Shown: piece by piece, positions 1 to 12,639 of the stretch
Numbering within the stretch: the stretch's first letter is position 1
Layout: every line of letters begins with the position of its first letter
DNA from: Cryptomeria japonica
Lineage: Eukaryota > Streptophyta > Pinopsida > Cupressales > Cupressaceae
Length of the DNA: 64,000 nt
Direction of reading: 5' to 3'
Assembly (NCBI RefSeq): GCF_030272615.1
Contig: NC_081414.1
Coordinates: forward strand, 914,137,648 to 914,201,647
Notes under the pieces: generated by a model
What the model was told of the DNA's origin: nothing
Database searches by the model: none
What the model saw: the letters and a program-made list of their open reading frames with translations, nothing else
Made by a program: the position numbers and the translations under genes

Positions 1-542
1 GGAGAGGAATTAAATATGCATATAACATTTCTATCAGTAGATTATTCTGTTTGAAGCTTTGATCTAATAAAAAAAGTTTAGTTTGATAGGTAAGAACTCT
101 TATGTATGCAAGGCATGTATAGGGTTAATAAGAAGCCAAAGTAATGAGATGTATGGGGATGTTTAATTGTGGAATCCTTGCTTAATTTAGATGACTCTGA
201 AACCTAGATAAGGCACTGGTATTAGTTGTAGTTTTCTTTCTACATCTCTTGAGGATCAATACTGAAAATGAGCATAAGTTTCCTTTCATTATTTCAGTTT
301 ATGTTAAGGCGATAAAATCCACTGGTTTTTGGACACTGGTTTACTGTGGATCTCATTTAAAAGTGTGAAAATATTCACAGAAGGTATACCTGCCTGAACT
401 TTAGATAAGTTCAAAGTGTAGAAGGTTCTCAAAACCTTGTCATATGTTTCTCTAAGGTTCTTTTTTCCTTGATCTCTTTATTTGCAGACAAAGTTATTAT
501 TTTTCTTACAGGGGATAAGAGGGGAATCAGAATTTGAGACCA
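1..542 (+). repeat. Tail of the 5' LTR of the outer Tat element
   Basis: Non-coding AT-rich sequence that ends in CA, seven bases before a clear primer-binding site. The position fits the U5/R end of a 5' LTR whose start lies left of the window. No second copy was found by eye in the rest of the window, so the right boundary rests only on the CA end and the primer site. Confidence 0.55.
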
Positions 543-549
543 GCAAAAG

Positions 550-567
550 TGGCGAGTCTACTGGGGA
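550..567 (+). promoter_or_regulatory. tRNA primer-binding site of the outer Tat element
   Basis: TGGCGAGTCTACTGGGGA. The TGGCGA...CTGGGGA form is the kind of primer site used by Tat/Ogre/Athila-type gypsy elements. Related sites occur at 6328-6345 and, on the minus strand, at 57160-57177. A short CT-dinucleotide run lies downstream at about 672-687. Confidence 0.7.
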
Positions 568-812
568 GAGTCATAGTGTGTATCCATGTTGTAGATTGAC
601 GTTTAAATTGGTTCAAAATGTTGTTTGGATATTTGTGTTGAAAAAAATTGTGTGATCTTCGATTTGTTTTGTCTCTCTCTCTCTCTGAAAATCTTCGTGA
701 TTTTTGCTTTTAAAAAAGAACTAGCAAATATTCTGTCTAAATCTTGTTTTCTTATTTCCCATAGTCTTTGTGGGTGGCAACTCTGACAATTATAACTAGT
801 CCTTTGAAATAA

Positions 813-1640
813 GTGAATCTTTTAAAGAAAATAAGCATAATGCAGAGAGGAAGAAACACCAGGTCTTTCATGAAGAAGCATCCTCATGAGACATTGCAGG
901 AGGGACTACCTAAACAGTCATGTAGAGATCAGAAAAGATCAGTGGTACATGAGCCATCTAATGTTGCTTGGGTATTGAAAAGAATCAATATGGATAAGAT
1001 ATCTGAGAGACCTGTCTATGTAAATTCAAATTCTTCTTCCCGCGAATCTGAGCATGATATTTTAGGTTTTCATTCTAGTTTATTTGGGAATGTAGAAGAT
1101 GTCCATGTTTCAAATCAGGAGATATCCCATGCTAGTTTTCCTGGGAAAGACAGAAGTAGTTCAAACATAGTAAGAGATTCTGTACCTAGGACAATTGATG
1201 GAAACATTAGTTTAATTGATATTGACCAAGTCAATCTTATCAGACTCTGAAGAAATCTTCCCTGATGAAGATAAGGTATCCCAAGAAATAGAGGACTTGC
1301 ATAGAAGAGTCCATCATTTAATTTCCTTAAGAGCACAAAACAAAGTAGATAAAGAGAGAGTAATTAAGGAAAAATTGATTGAGAGAGACAGGCTTCTAAG
1401 ACAAATTGTTGACCTTGAGTTACTTGCCCAAGGAAAGGCCAAGATTGAGGAAGGTCCTGTGATTAGAGAAATTTTAATTCCCAAGACCAAACCAACATAC
1501 AAATCAGTAGTGCAACCAAGTAGGGAAGTTATTAGTGACCCACAGCCGGTTAGAAACGATGTTGACAAAGGAAAACAGAAATGCATGGAAGGTGGGTCTA
1601 GATCTAAGACTACAGTGGAGATCTCTCACATGCTATGAGC
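813..1640 (+). pseudogene. Leader open tract of the outer Tat element (basic region plus coiled coil)
   Basis: Two overlapping open stretches ahead of gag. The first is basic at its N-terminus (MQRGRNTRSF...). The second, from about 1240, is rich in charged residues with a heptad-like pattern around EIEDLHRRVHHLISLRA and looks like a coiled coil. Some Tat/Ogre elements carry an extra ORF before gag, and this tract sits where such an ORF would be. I recognise no enzyme domain. It could also be an N-terminal extension of gag. Fossil, broken. Confidence 0.45.
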
Positions 1641-1969
1641 ACATGAAAGAGAGATGGAAAGGATGAGGAAAGAGAAGGAAGATTTGCAAATGGAGTTAGA
1701 AAGGCTGAATTAGAAGCAACCAACCAAGAAGTTAAAAGAAAGATTAGCTATCTAAAAGCACCTCCTATCATATTTCCCTCTATAGATCAAAATAAACCCG
1801 TTCCTCAGCAAGCTTCACTCCCTCCTGTTAAAATTTAGCCAACTCTTCCTATTAGCACTACCACAACCAATCAATCCCCTGTTACTAACCAGGGTAACCA
1901 GATCTCTCTGACTCAAATCCCTAATGTAAGAATGAACATGGGAAATAACCATGCTGCTAACCAATTCCA

Positions 1970-3180
1970 ATGAAGACCTATTAACCTAGAACTTTATAGG
2001 CAGCTCTTTTTGATGGAATCCCAGGGTACCCCAACCATGTTTCTATTGGATTGAGAGATAGACTTCACAAATTTGCTAGGAATAATGCAATTAGTGCAGA
2101 AGAGCACTTAAAATCTTTTGGTGACTTGATAAATGATTATGAAATTATGGATGAAGATGTCATCATGAAATTATTTGTACAGTCCTTAGTAGATGATGTA
2201 AGGGACTGGTATAGAGATCTTCCTATGAATAGCATTGGGTCTTGGGAAGATTTTAAAAATTGTTTCTAGGAATAGTATGGTGACAAGACAAATGTGAGCC
2301 TCATGCTCAATGAGTTCAACAATATCAGAAAGTTTGACAATGAAATTGTCATAGATTTTAATGCCATATTTCAAAAAGCAATGCATAGGCTATATCAGGT
2401 AGATTAGATGACAATATGTGCCTAAATACTTATTACAATGCCTTTGATTCTAAAATGGCCTATATTCTAAGGGATAAAAATCCACATAGCCTGAGAGATG
2501 CATTTAGAATTGCCATCAATGTAGAGAGCAATATAAAAGCATCTGGGAAACTAGGAAGAAGAACTGATGTTAGGTTGTGGCAGGAATCAAAATAGCAACC
2601 TAATAAAGTTGCTAAGGAAGAAGACAAAATAGAGAAGTTAGTAACTGCCATGAAGGATCTTACTGCCAAGTTGAGTAAAAATGATAAACCACATTACAAC
2701 TGGCAAGACAAACCTCATAGGTTGCATGACATGCCTTACAACACTACTTGGAAGGATGGTAAGCCTCAAAATGAGAAGCCAAAGAATACTCAGAGCCAAG
2801 ATACCCCTGATCCTTTAAAAGGATGAAATGTTCATAACATGGAGAATACTCCCTGGTGTGTGGCTTGTGATGGACCACATTCTCCCCATCAATGTGTTGT
2901 AGCTCAAGCCCTTGAAGAATCCATGAGACAAGAGGCTGAGCCTGATATAAATATGTTTGAAACTATCATAGATAGTGATGATAAGTCTTTACAAAGTGAA
3001 TTTAGTGAGTGTGATGTGCTGGATAGTAAAAGGTCTTACCAAGGACAGCTAACACTTGATTGGCATCCCACTTTGAATGTGGTGACAATTGAAGATGAAG
3101 AAGTTCATCTCAGGAGGCCTAGTGATGAAGAAGTAAAAAATCTCACTAAAGCTGCCATAGCCAAAGCCAAGCACAATTAA
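1970..3180 (+). pseudogene. Gag of the outer Tat element
   Basis: The middle part has the helical pattern of a plant retrotransposon gag/capsid domain, with the typical block KLFVQSLVDDVRDWYRDLP followed by a SW..F motif. Nearer the 3' end, WCVACDGPHSPHQC resembles a CCHC zinc knuckle for RNA binding. Gag forms the particle and packages the RNA. The tract is followed by a hydrophilic linker (to about 3660) and then the protease, as expected for gypsy elements. Fossil, with several breaks. Confidence 0.75.
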
Positions 3181-3681
3181 AATTTGAGGAGTACTAAGAG
3201 GGATAGCGATCAAGGTGAACCTGGGTCCATGTTTATAAAATAAGTATCCCAGAAGAAAGAAGCAAGTAGTGCTACCCTACCTCAAGTTGGTCAAGAAAAT
3301 GAAAATCAAGTAAAAGAAGTACCCAAGGGTACGGATGATAAAGCTACTAGTGATATACAAGAAACTGCCACAATGAAGAAGGTAAGTCAGCCTAAGACAG
3401 AGAAAGTTAAGGCTACTACAAAGTTGATTAATAATTCCACATTTGATGTGACTCAAGCTCTTACCCAAATGAAAGTCACTATCCCATTGATAGAACTATT
3501 GAAAATAAAGGAACATAGAGAAGCAGATCTATATTTATTTTCTAAAATATCTGACAGTAACATAGTTTTACCTTCCGGTTCAACTAAGGATGAAAAGGAT
3601 CAGGAGCTGCAAACCCCAAAGGTATATGTTGGAACATATATTACACAAGAACCCTCATAGGTTGATCCTTTCTATGTTACT

Positions 3682-3981
3682 TTGTTAGTGAAATACCGGT
3701 TGATTAAAAATTGTATGATAGATTCTGGTGCAGCTGCAAATGTAATGCCTTATGGGTTCATGCAAGAATTAGGACTGTCAGTGAGTACAGTGTATGGGAA
3801 GTGTTATGCCATGGATAATAGAGAAGTACCTATGATGGGTACAATGAAATATGTTGAAGTAAAAATAGCAGCATTCCCAGAAGCAACATACAAGATGGAT
3901 GTCATTGTAACTGACACCAAACCTCATTATGGCATGTTGTTATCTAGGCAGTGGGCTATAGCAGTGGGTGGAAATGTTTAG
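3682..3981 (+). pseudogene. Aspartic protease of the outer Tat element
   Basis: Retropepsin-like domain with the catalytic motif MIDSGAAANVMP and, 70-80 residues on, the hydrophobic YGMLLSRQW block that usually closes such domains. It would cut the Gag-Pol polyprotein. It lies directly before an RNase H domain instead of the reverse transcriptase, which is unusual among gypsy elements generally. Confidence 0.8.
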
Positions 3982-3987
3982 TTAGAT

Positions 3988-4640
3988 TTGTCATATGCTA
4001 CTATCCCAATTAATGGAAACCAAGTCAAATTGTATAGAGAACCACGTACCCCTAGGGTAATTGAGAAAGTAGATCCTAGTATGCTCAACTGTATGATTGA
4101 TGTGGATCTTGACAATTTTAGATTACAGCCAATTTTACCTCAATTGAAGAATACTGACTCTATTGTGACTGAATTGGAATCTCAACAACTTGGTTTGTGG
4201 CAAATGTATTTTGATGGAGCTTGCTCTAAAGAAGGATCTAGAGCAGGAGTTCTTTTTGTGTCCCCTTCAGGTATAACTTTCAAGTATTCCTTCGTGTTAG
4301 CCTTTCAATGTACAAATAATACTATTGAACATGAAGCCTTATTATTGGGGCTTGAAGTTGCAAAAAGGCATTTGATTCAATTGTTAAGGGTGTTAGGAGA
4401 TTTAGAATTGGTTGTTTCTCAAGTGAGATCCAAGTATGCATCTAAGAATGATAGACTAAAGAGGTACAAGCATGTAGTATGAGATATGATTGAGAATTTT
4501 AGTGCATTCTCTATAAATTGGATAGAAAGATCTAAGAATATCATGGCAGATTTCTTGGCTAATGTTTCATTAAAGAATGGTGATGCATCACTGACCGGTA
4601 TATCCACAATTGAGATAAAAGCTAGGCCTGCCATTCTTGA
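3988..4640 (+). pseudogene. First RNase H domain of the outer Tat element, between protease and RT
   Basis: WQMYFDGACSKEGSRAGVLF carries the first acidic residue of an RNase H fold. It is followed by a TIEHEALLLGLEVA helix with the second acidic residue and by LRVLGDLELVVSQV with the third. This matches the 'archaeal-type' or additional RNase H known from Tat elements. The domain sits upstream of the reverse transcriptase, and a second, gypsy-type RNase H follows the RT near 19560-19921. It would degrade RNA in RNA:DNA hybrids. Fossil. Confidence 0.75.
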
Positions 4641-4839
4641 CAATGTATATAATTAGCAAGTGTTTGCTAATGATGAAGATATTCTCAGGGTTATACAATG
4701 CATTGATGACTACGATGGACAAAAAATTGATTGCAATTCCTTGGTGTAAGTGGTTGACAACAGAGAAACTGTGTTTGGAAATGACCTAGTTCAGTTAGAA
4801 ACTAATGCAATACCTAAAGGGTTGGTATAACTTGAAGGT

Positions 4840-5274
4840 ATGTTCAGTTATAGTGACAGTCATCTGCACCAGCAATCAACCACTAAGTTAGATGAACTAG
4901 AGGGAGTAAACTTCAGGATGGAATCATCCCCTAAGTTGGTATATATTGGAAATAAATTGCCTCCTCATGTCAGAGTAAACCTTATTAATTTATTAAAGAA
5001 ATATAAGCATGTCTTTGCTTGGTCTTATGAAGATCGAAAGGCATATAGACAAGATCCGTTTCAGCATGAAGTCCCTTTGCTTCCATATGCTAAGCCTTTT
5101 AGACAAAAACAAAGACCTATTAACCCCCTGTTGGAATCTAAAATGCAGCAAGAATTAACCAAGTTAAGGGAAGGGGGAATCATTAAGCCTATAAGGCACT
5201 CATCATGGTTCTCAAATTTGGTCCCAATTAGAAAGAAGAATGGGGACATAAGACTCTGTGTTGACTTTAGGAAC
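4840..5274 (+). pseudogene. Reverse transcriptase of the outer Tat element, left part
   Basis: Begins with a linker containing the conserved block YKHVFAWSYEDRKAYR, then the N-terminal RT region: RQKQRPINPLLESKMQQEL, EGGIIKPIRHSSWFSNLVP, RKKNGDIRLCVDFRN. The tract stops inside the DFRNLN block because the inner Tat element is inserted here. The rest of the same domain resumes at 18960. Confidence 0.85.
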
Positions 5275-6317
5275 TATTCACTTTATTTTTCCCCGGTCTA
5301 AGTTTTCAGTGGGTTCGGTTGTTTTTGCTTTTATCCAGCAGCGCAGGGCACGAAGGACACTTGGCATCACGGTGTTGCTCCCTTGGTTCTTTTTTTGGCA
5401 TCCAGTTTTTAAAGCAATGCAATGGTGACAAATGGCAATGTGTGCTAACTATTTTCGGCGGGCCCACCCGTTAGCACAGTATGCGAGCGGTTCCTTGCAT
5501 TCATATCATTTTCAGTAGCCCGTCCATGGTTAGTTGAATCTTTTCAGTTCATGGTAGTATGCGGACTGTTGCGGGTGAAAAATGGAATTTCAGTAGCCGT
5601 TTTGTTGGGTGTGACCTCCGTAGCGACATGACATGTTTTTCTGTTCAAGGAGGTTTTACCATTTTGGCGGTTTGGGGAAGTTGTTTTCATGAGCGGGAGC
5701 TCTTTAAATGTTGTTTTTCCCTTCTGCAAGGGGTTCAGAACTTTGAAAAGAAAGACAATTAAGTTTGTTAAGTAGGAGTCTTTATTTCCAGCCTTTTAAA
5801 ACTATTGTGGTTCTACTAGAGGAAGGTTAATCAAATTGTGCCTGCGGCCTTTATGATGCCTCTTTTAGTATGCTTTTGATGGTATTTTTCTATGCTGTTG
5901 CATTAAAATTCCAATAACTTTGGGAATAGATCCATCTAATATTTTGCCGATTGATCTATGTCTCGTACTTGTTATCTGGCAAATGCATGATGAATATTTC
6001 CTTATGTTGCAGATAAATTTGATTGTAACTTCTGATTATGTTCTTGATCTGGGCTGGTAGATTGTTGAATGAGATTATAGAAGTTATATGTTTCTTGATT
6101 TCTATATGTTCATTGTCTTTTAATGATCTAGTGTATCACCCCAGTAGTTTAGTGTTACTACTTTAAGGGTGTCTTCTTTCTTTCCCTTTTCTCAAAACCC
6201 AAGGAAGAGTCGGCTTCTCAATCCTGGAGGTCATTCAGTGTAACCTACGCATATCGATCCCCAACACTGAATTTCCCATAAGGTTGTTTGTTCCTAAATA
6301 AAAATTTAGATTCAACA
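5275..6317 (+). repeat. 5' LTR of the inner Tat element
   Basis: Starts TATTCACTTTATTTTTCCCC (the 3' copy has TGTTCA), ends ...TTCAACA, and aligns along its whole length with 17922-18959. Short open frames inside it are shadows of LTR sequence present in both copies. Confidence 0.9.
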
Positions 6318-6327
6318 GTTCTTTTTC

Positions 6328-6345
6328 TGGCACTCCTGGTGGGAC
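6328..6345 (+). promoter_or_regulatory. tRNA primer-binding site of the inner Tat element
   Basis: TGGCACTCCTGGTGGGAC, ten bases after the LTR end. It is a diverged relative of the TGGCGACTC..TGGGGA site of Tat-type elements. Confidence 0.6.
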
Positions 6346-6369
6346 CGAATTATTTTAAATACATCTCAG

Positions 6370-7640
6370 CTAGTTTATGAGTCATAGGCCTATCACTAGG
6401 AGTCAAATGGCCTTGCACCCTCACCTACTTTTTGCTCCATTGGTGACCATCCATTCAACCACAGTATCACCTTCTCAGGGCCTCCCCACAATCATACAAG
6501 CTATGATGGCATAGGTTCCTCCCCGAAACTTTGTGACTTGGGACAATGATAGGCCCCTCATTCCCCCAGTTCCACTCGTAGTCTAGGGAGCCATTCCAGT
6601 AGCCACACTTAAAGTTGTTCCCAAATTCATAGGAGGATGTCATAAAACCCCTAGGGAGCATCTGTAAGATGTGGCTACTTTCTGCAATGTCCATGGCATC
6701 ACCGAGTAGAATGTAGCTTTGAGGTTGCTCGTAGCATCTTTCAAAGGAAAAGCTTTGGATTGGTTTAGATCTTTAGGCCCTAGTACTATAGGGGATTGGG
6801 GTCAGTTGGGGGATAGTTTCTTTCAGAGATTCTCAGACAAAGCTGATAGATCGTTCCTAATGCACCAGCTCATTACAATCAAGAGGGCTCCTACGAAGGT
6901 ATTAACTAATTTTAATCTGAGATTTCAATGAACCTAGCAAAGGATACCATTGTCTGCCCGCCCTCCTGCAGATATGGCTTTTTTATTCTATCTAAAAGCT
7001 TTTAATTCCGACATATCAGTAATGATTCAATCTTTCAGAGGTAACACTCTTCCGCAAGCATTTGATATAGAGGTTCAAGCTGAAAATAACCTTATCGATG
7101 CTGGAAAGCTAGCCCCTCACCCTATAATGTCGATTTTCCCTGAAATATCTACCCAAGTCATGGAGGAAGCCACTCCGAGCACCTTTGCTCCATAGTCTAT
7201 GTATTCTTTCCCTACTCCCCAAGTTGCTTCTCTAGCTATTGAAGTCAACGGTATGAAAAATCTCTTGAGATCCTTCTTCAATGAAATTTTCAACCTAAAG
7301 AGGGCCCAAGTTTCACCCACCAAGCCTCCTTTTCAACAAAGTTTCCAAGGAAACCGACCCCCATATCAACATCCTAATCATCGGGTTGAGAAATTTCTTC
7401 TGTCAAATGGCCAAATAGTCCCAGTTCCCAATCCATTACAGGCCATCACCCGACTGTTGGTAGAGAATTGACCATAGGTCAAAATAATCTAGCAGACAAC
7501 ACCAACTTTTGGTGTTTCCCATGCAACAATGCGCATACTCCGAGAAATTGCCCACGGGGAAATTTGCAACAGAAGGTCGCGGAACAAAGAAATTCAGGCA
7601 TGATGCCGAATGAATCCACGTACACATCTCTAGGTATGGA
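6370..7640 (+). pseudogene. Gag of the inner Tat element
   Basis: Contains the gag signature LLVASFKGKALDWFRSLGP followed by IGDWGQLGDSFFQRF, then a helical region and, at about 7510-7555, a knuckle CFPCNNAHTPRNC. These are the capsid and nucleocapsid parts. The order and spacing match the outer element's gag, although the sequences are only distantly alike. Fossil, several breaks. Confidence 0.75.
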
Positions 7641-8820
7641 CAATGCGGCTTTTGTCACTCAGATGCAAGGAATGTCATTACAACAAGAAGCGGAAATCGC
7701 CCCTTATTATATGCTTTTTTCATGGATGGAGGACAAGGACACAGTGCTGACCAATGATGCAGGCACTCCAAAAGATGGAACCCCTATTGTGCATTCGGAT
7801 TATAATCTTCTCTCTAAAAGGTGTTTGACTGGGGAGGACACCAGCAATATGAGATCAGTGCCCGTAAACCGCCCCCCAGAGCCACCAGTCACCAGTTCAG
7901 CCTATCCTAGGAAAGCGTTCATCCCTTATAAACTAAAAGAGCCAAAGGTCCTCATGCCTCCAACGCTAGATGTAGTGGAGCAGTTGAAGAAAGCTCTACC
8001 CAATGTCTCTCTATGGGACCTCCTCAGTATCCCAGAGTAGAAGAGCAGGCTAAGAGAGGCATTGTCTCACGATCAAAAGGACGCAGGTGCGATAGCTCCA
8101 CCACCCATTCAGACTAATGGAACGGGTCGCCACCCAGCAGTTAGTAAAATGCATTCCCCTGCTATATTGACAAATGAGAGTTTGCCCTTTGCTGACCAAG
8201 GAGAAGGTAAGCCTAAACTGAATCCTTTTTACCTTACCCTTATAGTTGGAGATAAACTTTTGCATAACTCCATGATAGATTCCGGGGCTAGTACTACAGT
8301 CATGCCTAAGCAAATTGCTGAAGTATTAAACATCAAGTATGACCCTCTAAGTAAAGGAGTAATGCAACTTGATGGTAATAAGGTTCAGACAGTAGGTCTC
8401 ATCAAAAGCCCGCCCTTGACGTTATTCACATGCCCAAGTATAACAGTATCTCAGGAAGTAGTGGTCATCGATACTCCTCCCGTCTTTGGGCTCTGTCTGT
8501 CTCAAGACTTTACTACTAAAATAGGAGGCTATATGTCCCTAGAATGGTCCCACCTTATCCTCCATACCCGACATGGCACTAAGATGAAGATCCTTTTAGA
8601 ACCCCTTCATGCTGAGCACATAGCTAACCAGGCCTTGATTAATTTTGAGCCTACCCACACCTCTATATCCAATGATGAACAAAAGGTGGTAGAGCTTTTA
8701 GAAGACAAAGAAGTAATAGGGGAAATCCCACCCGAACAAGAAGCTTTCCTAAATGAGTTCATAGATTCGGACCCCTTCTCTAATTACCATGCCACCGGCC
8801 TAGGTACCTATTGCATTTTT
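7641..8820 (+). pseudogene. Linker and aspartic protease of the inner Tat element
   Basis: After a hydrophilic, proline-rich linker comes the protease at about 8215-8560, with MIDSGASTTVMPKQIAEVLN as the active-site block. The substrate would be the element's own polyprotein. An acidic spacer (about 8640-8820) leads to the first RNase H. Confidence 0.75.
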
Positions 8821-9175
8821 GAAGAAGATTAGAAGATCCCAAAACTCACCAGAGATCCATTCTCTGAAAGATCAATTGTCTTCAGCCCTATGGACCTTAC
8901 ACTTCGATGACGCCAAATGCAAAATGAGCTCCAGAGTCGGAGTTTGTCTCACCCCCCCTGTGGGTGATAAGATCCGAAAGTCTTTTCGGTTGCACTTTGC
9001 ATGTTCGAATAATGAAGTAGAGTATGAAGGGCTAATTCAAGGTTTGAACATGCCAGAAAAGATGGGCATTAAAAAATTGAAGGTCCTTGGCGATTTCAAG
9101 CTAGTAGTGCATCAAGTTCGAGGGATATCTAGTGCCAAGCATGTCCACATGAGATCTTACAGTTCCACAGTCTAG
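8819..9175 (+). pseudogene. First RNase H domain of the inner Tat element
   Basis: Has the same layout as 3988-4640: LWTLHFDDAKCKMSSRVGV, then NNEVEYEGLIQGLNM, then LKVLGDFKLVVHQVRG, the three acidic blocks of the RNase H fold. It again lies between protease and RT, so this arrangement is shared by two different Tat families in the window. Confidence 0.75.
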
Positions 9176-9480
9176 GATCTAAAGAAAGTTTTGATGCTTT
9201 CAATATCATAAGCATTCCTCAGAAACTAAATACTTTAGCGGACCAAATGGCTACCATAGGAGCTCATTTTGATCCTGTTGTCGGCTCCCCAATAGTTAGT
9301 GTAGTGGTTCACTCGGCTATCCCTCATAATGATACATATTGGCAGGTATTTGAAAGTGATGAGCAAATCACTTTGTTTATCCAAAGCTCAGGGGAGTTTG
9401 CTGACTAGCTGCAACCTAAGATCAAAGAAGCTTACGGGAACCAGGTTATTCAGTTAAAGTCCAACAAGCTCCCTAATGGT

Positions 9481-10935
9481 TTGATTACCTTAGAAAATCT
9501 ATTTGACCATGAGGATACTAAAAAGGATAAGTGGAAACTCACAGCAAATAAAGGAGATTATGCTGAGATGTCAGTCGGAGGCAAAAGAATCCTCAAGGTG
9601 GGAAAAGATGTTTCCTCCGAGGACAAAAAGAAGTTGGCTCGATACTGTGATGAATATGAAGGTGTCATGGCTTGGTCCTATGATGATTTACAAGGGTATG
9701 ATACTAACATCATCTAGCACACCATTGAACTTGCAAATAGAGCTAAGTCAGTTTAGCAGAAGCAGAGACCAGTCAACCCCAAGATCGAATCCCTCATGGC
9801 TTAGGAGTTGAAGAAGTTGATCGAATCAAAGATTATTTACCCCATAAAGCATAGTACATGTGTGTCCAACTTGGTCCCTATTAGGAAGAAGAATGGAGAT
9901 ATCTGACTCTGTGTAAATTTTCGAGACCTGAATCGAGCATCACTCAAGGATCATTATCCCTTGCCATCGATGGAACAATTATTGAGCACTGTATCTGGAT
10001 CATAAATATTCTCAATGCTTGATGGTTTCTCAAGATATAACGAAGTAAGTGTGAAAGTGGAAGACAAGCACAAGACAACTTTCACTACCAAGTGGGGAAC
10101 ATTTGCATACCAGAAGATGCTTTTCAGTTTGTCAAACACTGGGGCCACTTTCCAAAGGGCCATGGATTTATCTTTCAAAGAGCTAATTAACAAGATTATC
10201 CTAATATATTTAGATGAACTGACTGTGTTTTCCAAACATCAAGAGGATCATTTTGATCACCTCGAGTTAGTCCTGCAAAAATGTCTTGAATTCAGGATCT
10301 TCTTGAACCCAAAGAAATGTATCTTCGGGGTCCCTCAGGGGAAACTTCTTGGGCATATAGTTTCAAAGGAAGGTGTCTCTATTGATCCAGACTAGGTGAA
10401 GTCCATTAAGGATCTCCCCCTCTTGGTTAACAAAAAGGGAGTCCAATCCTTTCTAGGAAAGGTCAACTTTGTTAGTCGCTTCATCTCCAACTTTGCTGGA
10501 ATAATAAGACCCATCACTCTCATGCTTAAAAAGGATATACATTTCAGATGGACTACTGAAGCTAAAAAGGCTTTCGACCAAATAAAACACACCATCTGTT
10601 CAACCCCAATATTAGCTAATCCAAACATGTCCAAGGATTTCATAATGTATGTCTATTCCGGTCAGCATAGTATTGCTATGGTATTAAGTCAGAAGGACAC
10701 ACAAAAGGGAGGAGAGCACCCCATAGCTTTCCATTCAAAAACTCTTAAAGATTATGAGCTCCGCTACAACTTTGTGGAGAAACAAGCCTTAGCCACTGTA
10801 AAAGGGCTAAAGAAATTCAGGCATTTCATTGCCTGTAACAAGATCACAGTGTATGTAGCTCATCCCGTAGTAAGGGAGTACATCATGGAGGGTGACATCA
10901 CTGGAAAAGAGAAAATTGGATCACTAAGATTCTAG
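9481..10935 (+). pseudogene. Reverse transcriptase and second RNase H of the inner Tat element
   Basis: RT blocks visible in order: AWSYDDLQGYD, then at about 9880-9990 the palm start, MLDGFSRYNEVSVKVEDKHK, the fingers/palm block KWGTFAYQKMLFSLSNTGAT, the active-site region IYLDELTVFSK, and GVPQGKLLGHIVSKEGV. From about 10540 the gypsy-type connection and RNase H follow (FRWTTEAKKAFDQIKHTICS; HPIAFHSKTLKDYELRY). Fossil, with several breaks. Confidence 0.85.
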
Positions 10936-11099
10936 AATATGATGTCTATATCAAGCCTACAAAGATGGTCCATGGAAGAGGCCTATGCGAGTATATAGTG
11001 TAGGACAGTGAACCTTGGGGTGATAGAGCCGCTGCAGAAGAAGTGGTTATGTTTATGCCCAAGATCCCCAGCGACAGCTAGATTGACAAAAGGAAACAT

Positions 11100-12329
11100 T
11101 TCATGAAGACTGGGATTTTTCTCGAAAATCTTCCCTCAGCTAAGAGGAGGTTCTATGGACTCCAAAACAACGGTTTTCACCTAATAGATGGAAATCTTTT
11201 CAAAAGGAATTTCGATGGAGTTCTGCTCCACTATGTGGACCAGAGCCAGGCTGATAAAATCCTACATGAGTTTCACTATGTCTCCTCAGGAGGCCACTTC
11301 TCCGCGCCCATGACCTCCATCAAAATTACCCAAGCCAGATATTTTTGGCCATCCATGTTCAAAGATGCACACATTCTGGTAAGAGGATGCAAAGAGTGTC
11401 AATATTATACGAGAAGAGGTAAGAAAGTAGTCATGCCACTCAGGCCTGTGTTAGTAGAAGAGCCTTTCTCTCAATGGGGCCTTGATTTTGTTGGGATGAT
11501 CAACCCTCCAAGTTCAACTGGACACAAATGGATCCTGACTGCCACTGATTATTTCACCAGATGGTCTAAAGCCATCCCTCTACAAAATTCATCTAAAAGT
11601 GAGGTGTTGGATTTCCTAGAAGATCTGACTTGTCGGTACGGTCCCCCAAAAACCGTTATATCAGATAATGCACGCGCATTCACAAGCTCGCGAATCACAT
11701 AGTTTTCTCTTAGCAGAGGTATTTATGTCAAGACCTCTTCCAATTACTACCCTGAAGGGAATGGTCTTGCCGAATCTACTAATAAGAACCTGATCCAACT
11801 TATAAAAAAGATAGGTTTTGAATATAAGAGGGAGTGGCACCACCACCTAAGAAACACACTATGGGCAGACTGCATAACACCTAAACAGATTCTAAAAAAC
11901 TCCCCGTACAAGCTGGTATATGGGAAAGATGCACTTTTTCCTTTGTCACTGGAAATCTTGACCTTGCAATTGCTAAAATCCATGGATATCGCCAAAAATG
12001 CTCCAATGGCCATAAGGTTGGCAGAGATTATGGAGCTAGAGGAAGCGAGAGAAACAACTTTCACAGCTCTCCAAGATAGACAAGAAGTTGTAAAAAGGTT
12101 GTTCGATAGTAAAAAGAGTTCTGATGTGACTTTCGCCCTCAGAGACCTTGTTTTGAAGTACAACAAGAGAATGGTGAAACCTGGTCAGCACACCAAGTTT
12201 GACTACCTATGGGAGGGTCCTTTCCACATCATGGGTCATAAAGGTTTCAATGCTTTCGAGTTAGAAGATATGAATGGAGATCCCCTCTCCATCCCAGTTA
12301 ATGGTTTCCACCTCAAACCTTTTCATTAA
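11100..12329 (+). pseudogene. Integrase of the inner Tat element
   Basis: N-terminal HHCC zinc region (HYVSSGGHFSAPMTSIKITQ ... CKECQYY). The DDE core follows, with LDFVGMINPPSSTGHKWILT, DYFTRWSKAIP, and the second Asp in VISDNARAFTS. The C-terminal part is FALRDLVLKYNKRM ... YLWEGPFHIMGHKG ... PVNGFHLKPFH at 12327. No chromodomain follows, in keeping with Tat. It inserts element cDNA into host chromosomes. Confidence 0.85.
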
Positions 12330-12639
12330 GGGTCCCCTTCCCTTTTCAAGTAAATAGTGTATATTGTGTGCATGATGTATATAATGCTTATTTATTTTAA
12401 TTATTTCCAGCCAAGCAAGCATGAAAGAGAAAAGTGAACAAAAGAGAGGTCAGATGGAAGAGAAAAGTAAAAACGTTTATATTAAGAGTTTCTCATTTTC
12501 TTGTTACAAAATATGTGGGCCCTTGGCCTTTCTTTTTGTTTACATCTTGCAGTTCAAGTGCAGGTTTTTTTTTTTTTGCCACTCCTTTCAGTGACTCTCT
12601 TCGGTGTCTCCCTCATCGATGTCAGAGTCTTCATCTTCC

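Noticed and set aside
672-687. CT dinucleotide run
   Set aside because: A short microsatellite in the element leader; common and not informative.
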